This document shows, in pieces, positions 1-9,623 of a stretch of 64,000 nucleotides of DNA. The stretch lies in the NCBI GenBank assembly GCA_965267435.1, contig OZ253960.1:6696001-6760000 (forward strand), written 5' to 3'. The notes under the pieces were generated by a model. That model had not been told where the DNA came from and ran no database searches. It was given only the letters and a program-made list of their open reading frames with translations. The stretch's first letter is position 1. Each line of letters starts with the position of its first letter. Both the position numbers and the translations under genes were made by a program. This DNA comes from JAWPMT01 sp965267435. Lineage in GTDB: Bacteria > Bacteroidota > Bacteroidia > Cytophagales > Cyclobacteriaceae.

Positions 1-2072
1 CCAAAATACTTAGTGACAATAGGCACAGCGACCGCATAGATGTTCCATGCCTGGGCCATCATTCCATAATCGGGGCTGACCTCATAGGTGGATCCCGGCA
101 GCGCATGGCTGAATGAATTGGTCAGCTGTTTCATGTACTCATAAGACTCCTCAATATTGCCATAGTTGGCTTCCGCCATGGCCTGCACCCCTGTCGGCAA
201 GGTCATCACAGCTCCCACATAGCTAAAGACTTCCCATTTCGATGATTCGGATTGGGACTCATCGCGGTCCAGACCGGTGACGTACACACCATACTTGCTG
301 CGGTACTTTCTGCCCTCCTCGAGGGCTTCCTGAGCTTTCGCAGAATCAGCAATACCCATTTCCATGGGTGTATTCACGACCCAGTTGTGATAGATCACTC
401 GACTGTCTACAACACCCGAAGGGCTAGCTGCCACGGCGACCTTTGATTCCTTTAACTCCTCTACCGCCCATGGTTTGTCTATGGTGTCTGATCGAACGAT
501 GGCGGCGTCGATCAATTCGAGCGTTTTGCCCCGCGTAGCTCGGAAGTCCGCGTACGAGCCTGCATCCTCCGACCACCATTCGCTGTTGATCTTTGAGCGT
601 AGAGCACTGGCGATGGAATCGTATTCGGCGGCTTCATCGCTCATGCCCAATGCGCCGGCCATCTGCCCCAGTGCCCAGGCCGCTTGTTGCGTGTACACGA
701 ACACATCAATCATCTCCGTGTGCAGTCCGGGGATCTCCATCATTCCAGGTCCATCAGCATAGCCATTGCCATCGTGGTCCTGCTCCATGATCCACTCCAG
801 ACCGGCCTGTGCTTCATCGAAATATTCCCGTAGGAAGGCTTCGTCGCCGGTCCATTCAAAGACCTTCCAAAGCAGGTAGATGAAGTGGGGTGTTTCATTG
901 AGGTTGCCGGGATTAAATACTACGCCATTTGTGGAAGCCTCATGCATGATACGGCCATTGTCACCATTCGCATCTTTTGACAGTTTGAAGATGAGGTCGA
1001 TGGTGCTAAACACCTCCTCATGCTGCCCGGTGGCCAGCAGTCCCTGAAGTGAGTAGCAATTGTCGGCACCAAACCACCACGGATAATCGGCCATGCCTGC
1101 GGACAGACCACGCCCAACTCCGTCGACGTCACGCATCAGCCAGTCGGTATTGTACTTTGTCCACTCATACATGTCGGCGAGCTTCTTGTCCGGGATGTCG
1201 AGTTTGCTGGATGCATTGATGGCTTCATATCGAGCGATTTTGTCTGCCATCAGCGTGATATGGGAGGATTTGATGGCCTCCATGGTACGAACGGCCTCTT
1301 CCAGGGATTGATCAGACCCTGCGATGAAATATCGTATAAACGTTCGGTCATTTGCAGGCACGGTGATTGAGGAGGTGATTGTCGCATCCTCGCCCAGGCC
1401 TTTTCGCTCCGGGGAATAGGATGGCTTGCCGACCGTGGTATTATCGAGGGCGCCATCGACGGTCCACGCGGTGAACCAGTCATTGACGTTGTCCTTGGCC
1501 CACAGGTAGCTTTCTTCAACCTGGATCTGGTCAGGCCCGTCTTCGAGCGCCAGTTCTTCTGCCAACCACACGGGCATGAGGTCGACCATGGCGGTGAAAT
1601 TGAAGTCGATCGTCTGGGCGCTGGAGGAATTGTTGCGGATGGAGAACTCTACCATGAGCCCTTCCATCTGATCAGGGACAAATTGCCGCCGCTCTACGAC
1701 CAGTTGTCTCTCTTCCGATTCGAAGATGTGTCTGTTATCAACGGGGGAACTAATGAAAGATGAGGCATCATTTAGGACCCAGAGATCCTCATCCGCATCG
1801 ATGGCCGCCACAAACCCGTCCATCAGCTTAATGGGATGAGCCCAGATGCCACCCATTTCTCCCTGCACGTGCCACCCGTGATCGGGAAATGTGCCGTCCT
1901 GGTGGCCGACCACATACAATCTATCTCCGGCCGTGACAAACGGTGAGGCCAGGTAGTCTGGATTTCCTGTGATCGAAGGAAGTGACCCCTGAGAGTCAGA
2001 TTCGGTCGAGGAGGGACTCTGACAGGTGGCCAGCAACACGATGGCAACCAATGCTGTGATAGTTTTCTTCAT
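1..2072 (-). CDS. Six-hairpin glycosidase-like lipoprotein (3' end truncated by window)
   Basis: The reading frame is open from an ATG at 2072 to base 1, so about 690 residues are visible and the C-terminus lies outside. The N-terminus (MKKTITALVAIVLLATC) is a lipoprotein-type signal with Cys17, followed by a Ser-rich linker, so export to the cell envelope is inferred. The middle of the protein reads PWWFGADNCYSLQGLLATG, then NLNETPHFIYLLWKVFEWTG and DHDGNGYADGPGMMEIPGLH. These are the patterns of the alpha/alpha six-barrel of amylo-alpha-1,6-glucosidase / GH15-GH63-like enzymes. The acidic residues of that stretch (D-H-D-G-N-G and M-M-E) are plausible catalytic or substrate contacts, but I cannot assign them. 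The substrate is unknown. No partner gene (SusC/SusD, transporter) is visible upstream. Confidence 0.75.
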   Translation of the reverse strand, partial: MKKTITALVAIVLLATCQSPSSTESDSQGSLPSITGNPDYLASPFVTAGDRLYVVGHQDGTFPDHGWHVQGEMGGIWAHPIKLMDGFVAAIDADEDLWVLNDASSFISSPVDNRHIFESEERQLVVERRQFVPDQMEGLMVEFSIRNNSSSAQTIDFNFTAMVDLMPVWLAEELALEDGPDQIQVEESYLWAKDNVNDWFTAWTVDGALDNTTVGKPSYSPERKGLGEDATITSSITVPANDRTFIRYFIAGSDQSLEEAVRTMEAIKSSHITLMADKIARYEAINASSKLDIPDKKLADMYEWTKYNTDWLMRDVDGVGRGLSAGMADYPWWFGADNCYSLQGLLATGQHEEVFSTIDLIFKLSKDANGDNGRIMHEASTNGVVFNPGNLNETPHFIYLLWKVFEWTGDEAFLREYFDEAQAGLEWIMEQDHDGNGYADGPGMMEIPGLHTEMIDVFVYTQQAAWALGQMAGALGMSDEAAEYDSIASALRSKINSEWWSEDAGSYADFRATRGKTLELIDAAIVRSDTIDKPWAVEELKESKVAVAASPSGVVDSRVIYHNWVVNTPMEMGIADSAKAQEALEEGRKYRSKYGVYVTGLDRDESQSESSKWEVFSYVGAVMTLPTGVQAMAEANYGNIEESYEYMKQLTNSFSHALPGSTYEVSPDYGMMAQAWNIYAVAVPIVTKYF

Positions 2073-2115
2073 GGTCGTCGGAAGGAGTTGGAATCGCCAA
2101 TTTAGAGAAACTTCT

Positions 2116-2901
2116 CTAGTACTTGAATTGGTAACCAGAGGCGTCAGTGAACTTTTTCACGCTGACCTCTTTAAAGTCCGCAGTCAAATCGGAAAATGTA
2201 GGAGGAGCGATCCCCAGCTCATTGGCCGCAGCTTCGTAGAAGTCTTTTCTCGTAGGGTGCCTAGGTGAGCAGAGACTGAAGACCTCATTCCACAATTGTT
2301 GTCTGATGACCTCAGTGATTGCACCCAGGCAATCTTCTAAGTGAATCATGTTGACGGGACTATTGGCGCCAGGTAGACTTTGCTTGCCAGCAAGGAACCT
2401 ACCTGGGTGTCTGCCTGGACCGTACAAGCCACCTAGTCGCAAAATCGTAGTGGTGAACCTCTCGCAAGACCTGAAGACATTCTCTGCTTCCATTAAGTTG
2501 ACGCCGCCTCGGGATTTGGTGTCACTACTGGCATCAGATTCTGAGACCATTCGGTTAAGGTTCGGGTAGATACCCGTGGAGCTGATGTAAATGACGTTCG
2601 GGATAGCAGCCTTAGCTGCCGTATTGGCAAGTGCCGATAGCTGTTTGATGTGGTATTGGTCGTTGCCCTCCCTGTTTCTTGGGGGAATGTTGATGAACAG
2701 GACATCAGTATCGAAGAATCCGTCCCTGTCTGCCTGCACTTCGGGACCAAGGCGGATCTGAAAGGGATCGATCCCTACACTTCTCAGGTGCTCGATCTTC
2801 TCAGGGCTTGTGGTGCTACCTTTTACTGCAAACCCCTCTTTATTCAAATGTACCCCCAGGGGTAGGCCCAACCACCCACAGCCAATGATACTGATCCTCA
2901 T
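2116..2901 (-). CDS. NAD(P)-dependent epimerase/SDR-like protein (YeeZ type)
   Basis: The 261-residue protein starts with a Rossmann dinucleotide-binding loop, GCGWLGLPLG at residues 7-16. It follows the atypical SDR (YeeZ-like) layout: IPPRNREGND around residue 73, YISSTGIYP around residue 104 (a Y-x-S-S-T-G-x-Y strand) and LRLGGLYGPGRHPGRF in the second half. The usual YxxxK catalytic pair is not obvious, as is common for atypical SDRs. Its start codon overlaps the stop of the upstream DUF1801 gene by 4 nt, so the two are probably translated together. The substrate is unknown; NAD(P) binding is the secure part of the call. Confidence 0.8.
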   Translation of the reverse strand: MRISIIGCGWLGLPLGVHLNKEGFAVKGSTTSPEKIEHLRSVGIDPFQIRLGPEVQADRDGFFDTDVLFINIPPRNREGNDQYHIKQLSALANTAAKAAIPNVIYISSTGIYPNLNRMVSESDASSDTKSRGGVNLMEAENVFRSCERFTTTILRLGGLYGPGRHPGRFLAGKQSLPGANSPVNMIHLEDCLGAITEVIRQQLWNEVFSLCSPRHPTRKDFYEAAANELGIAPPTFSDLTADFKEVSVKKFTDASGYQFKY

Positions 2902-3311
2902 CGCTTCCTTTTCTTTTGCCGTGCAAGTCCTTCATCGATCTCTGCTGCTTCATATAAAAATGACCTTAGCAGATCAGCGTCGATTTCAGAGGTACTCAGA
3001 AAGTCTTTCCAATACACCTCCTTGCGGTCTCCTTTGTCGAGGTATTCGCCATCATTGCTCAATAGATGTCCGCGTGTGAAGCCCATACGTACGCCATCGT
3101 ATGAGCGTTGTTTGCCCCACAAAACTGCACCTGGCCATATGAAACAGATGTTGGCGTGGATACGGTAAAACGGCACATTGTAGGAGAGCTTTTCCTGTGC
3201 CTCTGGGAGGGCTTCCTTCACGATGCTCCGCAATAGGTTGGTAATTCTCCTCTCGTCCTCTGGCAGGAAAGAAAGGAAATCGTCAACACCGGAAAACTTA
3301 TGCGTCGCCAC
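2898..3311 (-). CDS. DUF1801 domain-containing protein
   Basis: The 137-residue cytosolic protein has the DUF1801 (YdhG-like) pattern: FLSFLPEDERRITNLLRSIV, then PEAQEKLSYNVPFYRIHANI and a G-x-x-WGKQRSYDGVRMGF core. It ends in a Lys/Arg-rich tail (ARQKKRKR). The family is widespread and small, and its biochemical function is unsettled. It shares a 4-nt overlap with the downstream SDR gene, so they form a two-gene operon. A perfect TAnnTTTG element on the minus strand (3323-3316) lies only a few bases before the ATG, which would give a nearly leaderless transcript; no -33 TTG was found, so this is tentative. Confidence 0.8.
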   Translation of the reverse strand: MATHKFSGVDDFLSFLPEDERRITNLLRSIVKEALPEAQEKLSYNVPFYRIHANICFIWPGAVLWGKQRSYDGVRMGFTRGHLLSNDGEYLDKGDRKEVYWKDFLSTSEIDADLLRSFLYEAAEIDEGLARQKKRKR

Positions 3312-3358
3312 GAAACAAATTTATGCCGATTTGTGGCGCTTGAGGTCTAAATGAAGCG

Positions 3359-4372
3359 TCAAAGAAAAAACCAGTAATCCTCCACCGGTTGCTTCCCCCA
3401 GGCGGCCAGCTGTTTGTTGATGACTTCCCGGTCGTCAGGAGAGGTGACGACAATCAAAATTTGCGGTGATAGGATTTCCTCGATGGAATCGAAGTGATGC
3501 ATGCGAACGCCGTAGATGTCTTTGCCGATCTTCTGCTCGTTGTCACACACCCAGTGGATGGCGGACTCGTTGTCCAGCAATCCCTTGACCAGGTCCTTGC
3601 CATGCTTCCCTGCTCCCCACACTACCAGTGGGCGATTGTTGTCCCGATCCAGTTCGTAGAAGTAGCGGAGCTTCAGGTCAAAGTACCTGTTGTCCTCATA
3701 CTCCTCCCACGTTCGGGAGATGCGGTTGGATCTATCACGCCAGTAGTGGAGGATCTTGTCGATGCCGACGACTTTCAATCCGGCACGATAGAACCGGAAG
3801 CAGAGGTCGTAGTCTTCGGGATACACGATCGGGTCAAACGCACCGACTCGGTCGAAGTCCTCTTTGTGAATGATCCAGCAGTGGGAGGGGATGACGCACT
3901 CCTGGTAGATCTGCTGATAATGTGTGTTGCTGCGGGCGACTTCATTGAGCCACTGTTCATAGCGCCTAAAGCCACCACCTACTTCACCTTCGTCGACGAA
4001 ATGCTCGGTTCCTCCGGCAATGATGGTTCCTGGGCCATGAGGTAGCCATGCACGTACGAGCACCTCTAGTTTATCATGAGGCATGCGGTCGTCGGAATCC
4101 ATTCTGTTGATCAGTGTACCCCTGGCTTGTGCGTAGGCCACTTGTAGCGTAGGGATCAATCTGGGGCGATCACTGTCAAATACCCGTATTCTGGGATCTT
4201 GTGTGGCATACTCCCGCAGTATTTGCGGAGTCCTGTCTGTCGAGTGATCGTTGGCGACGAGCAGTTCCCAGTTGGTGTAAGTCTGGCTGATAATGGAATC
4301 AAGACAAGACTCGATGTACGGCTCGGTGTCCTTGGCTGCCATTACAATGGAAATGAGAGGTTGGTCACTCAT
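3359..4372 (-). CDS. GT2 family glycosyltransferase with C-terminal Rossmann-like domain
   Basis: Residues 1-240 are a GT-A fold family 2 glycosyltransferase: SIVMAAKDTEPYIESCLDSI at the N-terminus, NDHSTD, a DxD-type nucleotide-sugar/metal motif (MDSDDR) and YPEDYDLCFRFYRAG near the acceptor site. Residues from about 250 onward add a separate domain beginning PLVVWGAGKHGKDLVKGLL and ending EDYWFFL. It resembles the dinucleotide- or nucleotide-binding fold of PglD-like and methyltransferase-tail proteins. No membrane segments are evident, so the enzyme is probably cytosolic or peripheral. It stands alone, without neighbouring polysaccharide genes, so donor and acceptor cannot be guessed. Confidence 0.85.
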   Translation of the reverse strand: MSDQPLISIVMAAKDTEPYIESCLDSIISQTYTNWELLVANDHSTDRTPQILREYATQDPRIRVFDSDRPRLIPTLQVAYAQARGTLINRMDSDDRMPHDKLEVLVRAWLPHGPGTIIAGGTEHFVDEGEVGGGFRRYEQWLNEVARSNTHYQQIYQECVIPSHCWIIHKEDFDRVGAFDPIVYPEDYDLCFRFYRAGLKVVGIDKILHYWRDRSNRISRTWEEYEDNRYFDLKLRYFYELDRDNNRPLVVWGAGKHGKDLVKGLLDNESAIHWVCDNEQKIGKDIYGVRMHHFDSIEEILSPQILIVVTSPDDREVINKQLAAWGKQPVEDYWFFL

Positions 4373-4563
4373 AGCGATGAAAAATGAAATCTAGTCCAAT
4401 TGGATGAAAGGAGGAGCGGTGATGAGCTTGTAGGTAGAGATTATTGAATCATTCAGCTACTTCCATTCTACAATTCAATACAGGGGATTCACAGTTCGGT
4501 ACGTGACGGGTGGAATTCCGTTGATCGGTGGGTAACCTTGTACAGGTCAAAAACTCAAAATAT

Positions 4564-6942
4564 ATGCTCGCCCATCAACTCAAAAGCACGCTGAGGTTTC
4601 TCCTACGGTCTCCGGTTTTCAGCGGCATCAATCTATTTGGACTTGTCACTGGGGTCACGGTGGCCGTGCTGGTAGCTGTTTACTCGCACTTCATTTTGTC
4701 GTACGATCGCTTTCATGAGGACCACGAGGATATCTACCTCATTTACAAGGAGCGCATCACGCCGAATGGTACGCAGGCCACTTACGATACCTGGTTTCCC
4801 CTCCTTACCCAACTGCAGCAGGACTATCCGCAGGTGAGCAACGGTACCAGGATTCTTCCCACCAGTACCCGTGTGACATGGGGCGATGAGCAATTTGAGG
4901 AGGAGGCGGAGTACGTGGACCCCGCGTACTTTGACGTTTTTAGCTTCCCATTGCAGCAGGGGATGCTCCAGATGCCGCTGCAGAATGTCAACAGTGTGGT
5001 GATTTCGGAGGAAATGGCGATGCGTGTCTTTGGTACAGTAGATGTCGTAGGTCTCACTTTGGAGGTCACAGACCTAAGGTTTGACGGAGCGCGCAAGTTT
5101 GAAGTCACAGGGGTCCTCGCGCCATATCCGGCCAATACTTCCGTGCGTCCTAATCTGCTATTGCCAATGGAAGCTATGCCGCTTTTGGAGCGCGCCCAAT
5201 CGGAGTGGGGCAGCTCTTTCCTGTTTACCTATTTGACGATAGAGGAACCTGCCCATGTCTTGACTATGACCTCGACTTTTCCCGAACTTATCGCGAAGAT
5301 CTGGGATGAGGATACCCAGGTCCGGACGCAATTCAAGTTGCTACCAATGCAGGATAGTTATGCGACTTTTGAAGGTGATCCAGGGCACGTCTATGTGCTA
5401 TTGATCATCGCGGTGGTCGTGGTATTGATTGCGTCCTTCAACTACATGAACCTATCAACAGCGCGCTCCATGGACCGGGCCAAAGAGATCGGTATCAGAA
5501 AGGTGATGGGCGCCGGTGCCGGAAGCCTGGGTATGCAGTTTTATTACGAAGCTTTCCTCATGGTTACTTTGGCAACAATTGCTGGTATAGGACTTGGCAG
5601 GTTGCTGTTGCCCTTTCTAAACGACTCCCTCAACCTGCTCCTATCGTCGGGCATTTTCGCCTCAGCTTACTTTTGGTTGGCAGGTGCCTTTTTCATTGTG
5701 GTATTGACACTCCTTTCCGGGAGTTATCCAGCGTTTGTACTTGCCAGGCTGGATATTCCGTTGATCACCAAAAACTACAGTCGAACCAAGGGCGGCGTGG
5801 CTGTACGCAATGCACTTGTTATTCTACAGTTCGCGCTGGGAGCGATGATGATCATTGGTGCCATCGTGATTCGCGAACAGATCCAATACATGCGGACCAG
5901 CGAGTTGGGTTTCAACAAAGACCTGCAGATAGCTGTGAGCGCATCTGCCAGTGATTTCCAGTCAGAAGAGGTTGGCGTCAGTCGGTTGAACTCGTTCAAA
6001 GAGAAGCTACGGACCATGCCTGGCGTAGATCAGATCACCAGCTCCAGACACGTACCTACTCGGTGGTCGGGCAGTTTCACGTTTGTAAGAGCAGCTGGCG
6101 TGGAGGGTGATCCACTCAGAATGAGATATACTTACCTCGATGCAGAATTCTTCGATGCCTATGGCATAGATATGATCCAGGGTGAGGGCTTTCTTCCAGA
6201 CGATAATGGACATCAAAGGGATGTGGTCGTCCTGAATGAAGCAGCCCTGTCGGCATTTGACTGGCTGGATATCCGCGACAAATACATTCAGATTGGTGAT
6301 CAGCGCATAAAAGTTGTTGGGGTGATCAAAGACTTCAAGTTTGAGTCACTCCGCGAAGAAGTGGCTCCGACGTTGCACTTCCACCGAACGTCTGAGCATC
6401 CTGTGCATCGCTACATCAGCTTTCAGTTGCACGATGCCAATGTACGTGAGACAGTCGCCGATCTTGAGACGGCCTGGCAGGACTTGGGGGCTTCGGCGCC
6501 TTTCGAGTTCTTTTTTCTGGACGAGGGCATAGAGCGAATGTATCAGGAGGAGGCAAGGCTGTTAAAACTTGTCAGCTGGTTCACCGCGGTGGCCATGATT
6601 GTAGCCGCACTGGGTCTGCTGGGATTGAGTTCCTATTTGCTGGAGAAAAAGCGCAAGGAGATCTCGATACGCAAGGTTGTGGGCGCCGGTCTTGGCGGCA
6701 TATTTTGGATCATGACCAGGGACTTTGTGCGTCTGCTCATCATAGCGTTTGTTGCCGGTAGTATTGGGGCGTTTTACGTAACAGACCAATGGCTCAGCGA
6801 CTTTGCTTTTCGGGTGTCCGTTGGCCCAAAAGTTTACTTGCTGACGTTTGCAGCTACGGCGATATTGCTAATCCTGTCCATCAGCGTCAAGGTGATGGAG
6901 GCCGCACGAACCAATCCGATTCGGTATTTGCGAGATGAGTAG
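4564..6942 (+). CDS. FtsX/MacB-type ABC transporter permease
   Basis: I place the start at the ATG at 4564 (MLAHQLKSTLRFLLRSP); the frame is open from 4528 but the extra 12 residues precede the conserved N-terminus. The protein (792 residues) has the Bacteroidota architecture of two MacB/FtsX repeats. Each has a transmembrane helix followed by a large extracytoplasmic MacB-PCD domain and a three-helix FtsX unit. The two FtsX units carry the family signatures AKEIGIRKVMGAGAGSLGMQF and RKEISIRKVVGAGLGGIFWI. Such permeases work with a MacB/LolD-like ATPase in lipoprotein, antibiotic or signal-peptide export. No ATPase gene is adjacent, so its partner must be encoded elsewhere. It is divergent from the GT2 gene. 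Confidence 0.9.
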   Translation: MLAHQLKSTLRFLLRSPVFSGINLFGLVTGVTVAVLVAVYSHFILSYDRFHEDHEDIYLIYKERITPNGTQATYDTWFPLLTQLQQDYPQVSNGTRILPTSTRVTWGDEQFEEEAEYVDPAYFDVFSFPLQQGMLQMPLQNVNSVVISEEMAMRVFGTVDVVGLTLEVTDLRFDGARKFEVTGVLAPYPANTSVRPNLLLPMEAMPLLERAQSEWGSSFLFTYLTIEEPAHVLTMTSTFPELIAKIWDEDTQVRTQFKLLPMQDSYATFEGDPGHVYVLLIIAVVVVLIASFNYMNLSTARSMDRAKEIGIRKVMGAGAGSLGMQFYYEAFLMVTLATIAGIGLGRLLLPFLNDSLNLLLSSGIFASAYFWLAGAFFIVVLTLLSGSYPAFVLARLDIPLITKNYSRTKGGVAVRNALVILQFALGAMMIIGAIVIREQIQYMRTSELGFNKDLQIAVSASASDFQSEEVGVSRLNSFKEKLRTMPGVDQITSSRHVPTRWSGSFTFVRAAGVEGDPLRMRYTYLDAEFFDAYGIDMIQGEGFLPDDNGHQRDVVVLNEAALSAFDWLDIRDKYIQIGDQRIKVVGVIKDFKFESLREEVAPTLHFHRTSEHPVHRYISFQLHDANVRETVADLETAWQDLGASAPFEFFFLDEGIERMYQEEARLLKLVSWFTAVAMIVAALGLLGLSSYLLEKKRKEISIRKVVGAGLGGIFWIMTRDFVRLLIIAFVAGSIGAFYVTDQWLSDFAFRVSVGPKVYLLTFAATAILLILSISVKVMEAARTNPIRYLRDE

Positions 6943-7018
6943 GGGTGGCTAGCAAAATCACGAGTGACATTTGTCATCAGTGCACCGCATACAGGTATGA
7001 CCGATCGCTCTTTTCAAC

Positions 7019-8446
7019 CTAATGAATTACTTCTCCCGCAGTCTTCACCTTCTTGCCTGCCAGATTGCCTAGCGCATCGTAGCTGGCATATTTGTACAGG
7101 TCGTGGAGTGTTGGGAAGTTGAAGACCGTGCCGATCACATAATCGAGTGTCTTTTCATTCCGCACCAAAGACATGCCGTAGTGGATGAGTTCGGTGGCGA
7201 TGAAGCCCATGATGTGCACTCCCAGGATCTTCTTCGTGGTCTTGTCGACCACAAGTTTGAGAAAACCATTGTCGCTGTAGCCCATGATCCGGCCTCTGGG
7301 CAGGTCCCGGTAATAGCTGTATCCCGTACAAAAGTCAATCGCCTGTCCGGCCGCTTCCTCCTCAGTGATGCCAATCATAGATACCTCCGGAACAGTGTAA
7401 ATGCCATACGGAAAGATGTCTGCCAGGGAGTGCAGATCCCCAGTCTGAAACATGTGAGTCACAGCGATGCGACCCTGCTCCATACTCGTGCTCGCCAGCG
7501 CCGGGAAGCCGATCACATCCCCCACGGCAAATATGTTGGGTATGTTGGTACGGAAGTTCTCATCGACGACGATCGTCTCCCGTTTCCCGGTTTGGATGCC
7601 TGCGTTGGCACAGCCTAAACCGGCGATGCAGCCGCTCCTTCCGGCCGCAAAAAGGAACATGTCCACATTCAATTGTTCACCGGTCTTCAGCCCCAGGTGT
7701 AGTTGCTCTTCAGGGTCCTCTGGCACGTTGAAAGAAACGATGGAGTTGTTGAAGAGGATTTCGATGCCATTGGCCTTCATTTGCTCTACGAGGGCTTCCG
7801 ATACTTGCTGGTCCAGGAAACCGAGGATCTTATCCCTGTCGTTCACGATAAAGGTCTTCACACCCATCGAACCGAAGATCGTGGCGTATTCGCAACCAAT
7901 GACGCCGGCCCCCAAAACGCAAATAGACGATGGAAACTCCTGGATGTCGAGTATCGTATCCGAGTCATGTACTCGGATGTTGTCGAAGGGGATTTCGCTC
8001 GGATGATAGGGGTAGGAGCCGGTGGCTATGAGTATGAACTCCCCACGGATGGTCTGTTCGATCGCTCCCTGGATGTGGATCTCGTGCTTGTTTTCGAAAC
8101 TGGCAAAACCATGGAAAACATCCACACCGTGGCGTTCTAGGTTGTGATGAATGATCTTGTCCATCGATTCCGTGACAACATTTTTGCGGTACATGAAGTC
8201 ATGCACGCCAGTTTCCCGGCCGAGGCTTTTATCAATCCCAAATACGCCCTTCTGGTAGATCCCTGAAAGGTACAGAGCCGTTTCCTTGAGCGTTTTGGAA
8301 GGTAATGTACCTGTCTGCACACCCGCGCCTCCGAAATTGTCTTCTTTTTCAATGAGGGCCACTTTTTTCCCGAAATAAGCGGCCTTTACTGCGGCCTTTT
8401 CGCCAGCGGGCCCCGAGCCAATCACAATCAGATCGTAGGATTTCAT
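7019..8446 (-). CDS. sthA: Soluble NAD(P)+ transhydrogenase (Si-specific, SthA-like)
   Basis: This 475-residue flavoprotein belongs to the pyridine nucleotide-disulfide oxidoreductase family. It has an N-terminal FAD site (VIGSGPAGEKAAVKAA), an NAD(P) site (CVLGAGVIGCEYATIFGSMG), a second FAD motif (IFAVGDVIGFPALASTSMEQG) and a dimerisation domain (VPEVSMIGITEEEA). Where disulfide reductases have GGxCxxxGCxPSK, this one has GGAGVQTGTLPSK, so both redox-active cysteines are missing. That is characteristic of soluble transhydrogenase, which passes hydride between NADPH and NAD+ and balances the two pools. It is a single cytosolic gene with no operon partner, convergent to the permease. Confidence 0.9.
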   Translation of the reverse strand: MKSYDLIVIGSGPAGEKAAVKAAYFGKKVALIEKEDNFGGAGVQTGTLPSKTLKETALYLSGIYQKGVFGIDKSLGRETGVHDFMYRKNVVTESMDKIIHHNLERHGVDVFHGFASFENKHEIHIQGAIEQTIRGEFILIATGSYPYHPSEIPFDNIRVHDSDTILDIQEFPSSICVLGAGVIGCEYATIFGSMGVKTFIVNDRDKILGFLDQQVSEALVEQMKANGIEILFNNSIVSFNVPEDPEEQLHLGLKTGEQLNVDMFLFAAGRSGCIAGLGCANAGIQTGKRETIVVDENFRTNIPNIFAVGDVIGFPALASTSMEQGRIAVTHMFQTGDLHSLADIFPYGIYTVPEVSMIGITEEEAAGQAIDFCTGYSYYRDLPRGRIMGYSDNGFLKLVVDKTTKKILGVHIMGFIATELIHYGMSLVRNEKTLDYVIGTVFNFPTLHDLYKYASYDALGNLAGKKVKTAGEVIH

Positions 8447-8622
8447 CAGTCTGTTTGGTTTGCAGGTTTCCTACTCAATTTAGGTCAGTGCAGGGAGAAT
8501 TTTGCCTTGATGCGCTTAAGAATCGGGAAGCAGCCCATGGAGAATGTTGCCATAGGACCTTCATCAGAACTTGACGACAAAAAATATTAGGTTGACAGTC
8601 TGGTATTCAATATCTTCCCTGC

Positions 8623-8961
8623 ATGGTGCTGAGTATTATCTTCTTCGCTCATTGGGTGGGAGATTTTTTGCTTCAAACGACCCCCATGGCTATCCACAAG
8701 AGCCACAGCATCAAATGGCTCTCTATCCACGTGTTGGTGTACACGGGAGTCATTGGATTGGCCACAGTTTTCATTATGGATTTCTCCATGTTTTGGGAGT
8801 ACACACTGTTGAATGGGGCCATCCACTGGGTTGTGGATTTCTTCACTTCCAAGATCGTTTCACGCTTCAAGGATCAGCCTCGACCCTTCTTTATCTTGAT
8901 AGGCCTGGACCAACTGATCCACATCTTGTCCCTGCTGTGGACGTACTACCTTTTTTCCTGA
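8623..8961 (+). CDS. DUF3307 membrane protein
   Basis: This 112-residue integral membrane protein shows the DUF3307 pattern: AHWVGDFLLQTTPMAIHKSHSIKW at residues 9-32, then H-V-L-V-Y-T-G and a conserved HWVVDFFTSKIVSRF stretch, ending LDQLIHILSLLW. Histidines and aspartates (HWVGD, HWVVD, LDQLIH) recur in the predicted helices, typical of the family. Function is unknown; some relatives sit near transcription-related or phage-response genes, but nothing of that kind is adjacent here. The first in-frame ATG is used; I did not see a convincing alternative start. Confidence 0.8.
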   Translation: MVLSIIFFAHWVGDFLLQTTPMAIHKSHSIKWLSIHVLVYTGVIGLATVFIMDFSMFWEYTLLNGAIHWVVDFFTSKIVSRFKDQPRPFFILIGLDQLIHILSLLWTYYLFS

Positions 8962-9131
8962 TGCCCCCCTCCATTCAGGCGTAGTTCCCTCATTTTTTTT
9001 GGGTAAAAAGGGGCTTATTTATGCCATCTGGAAGACAACGGGATTTATTTTCTGGCAATTACTTAAAATATAATTATTTTCACTCTATATTGTATTTGTC
9101 AAATAATTATCAGCCCTGAATCCAAACCAAT

Positions 9132-9623
9132 ATGAAAAAGTTTATACTTATAATACTCTTCCTCAACGCGTTTTGCGTCATCTCTCAGAGTGAGGAGCCA
9201 CAACAGCCTGTCTACGAGATTTTTGATAAGAAGACTCCGTCCCTCGAGTCCTCTGCGATCATAGAATGCGAGTATGTCAAAAAGCAGCACACCTACTTTT
9301 ACTCCATCAATAGTCAGCGAATTATAAGTGACAAGGCACCGGAGGAGATCACAAAAATTGCCATCATTCCGGGAGTGCATGACATCAAAATGAGATTTCA
9401 GGCGAAGGGAGAACTGCCCACGACCGTGGACCCTTTCGAGCAGCTGGAGTTGCTCAATGGTCACTCCTATTTGATAAAGACAGAGTACAAGCCCGGCCGA
9501 GGCGAATATCCCACATCTACCTATACTGCGCGTCTTCGTATGTGGATTATAGACAAAGAGGATGGTAGTGTTGTGGCCGAGAAGATAGTGAATGGAAAAG
9601 GCGACTTAGTCGCTGGTAACTAA
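9132..9623 (+). CDS. Secreted hypothetical protein
   Basis: I do not recognise this 163-residue protein. It begins with a clear signal peptide (MKKFILIILFLNAFCVIS) and has a mature part of mixed beta character with a repeated pattern of extended segments (AIIECEYVKKQHTYFYSIN, then IIPGVHDIKMRFQAKG and LNGHSYLIKTEY). The I-x-x-G-x-H-x-I and Y-L-I-K-x-x-Y segments are reminiscent of PEGA-like or small lipoprotein folds in which a short protein formats a value for display, but this is only a resemblance. The upstream 70 bp are unusually AT-rich and probably carry the promoter. Its 3' end overlaps the convergent 7TM-HTH gene by 18 nt. Confidence 0.7.
   Translation: MKKFILIILFLNAFCVISQSEEPQQPVYEIFDKKTPSLESSAIIECEYVKKQHTYFYSINSQRIISDKAPEEITKIAIIPGVHDIKMRFQAKGELPTTVDPFEQLELLNGHSYLIKTEYKPGRGEYPTSTYTARLRMWIIDKEDGSVVAEKIVNGKGDLVAGN

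Noticed and set aside
7019..8446. Dihydrolipoyl dehydrogenase or mercuric reductase
   Set aside because: Both redox-active cysteines are missing from the GGxCxxxGC position, which fits soluble transhydrogenase instead.
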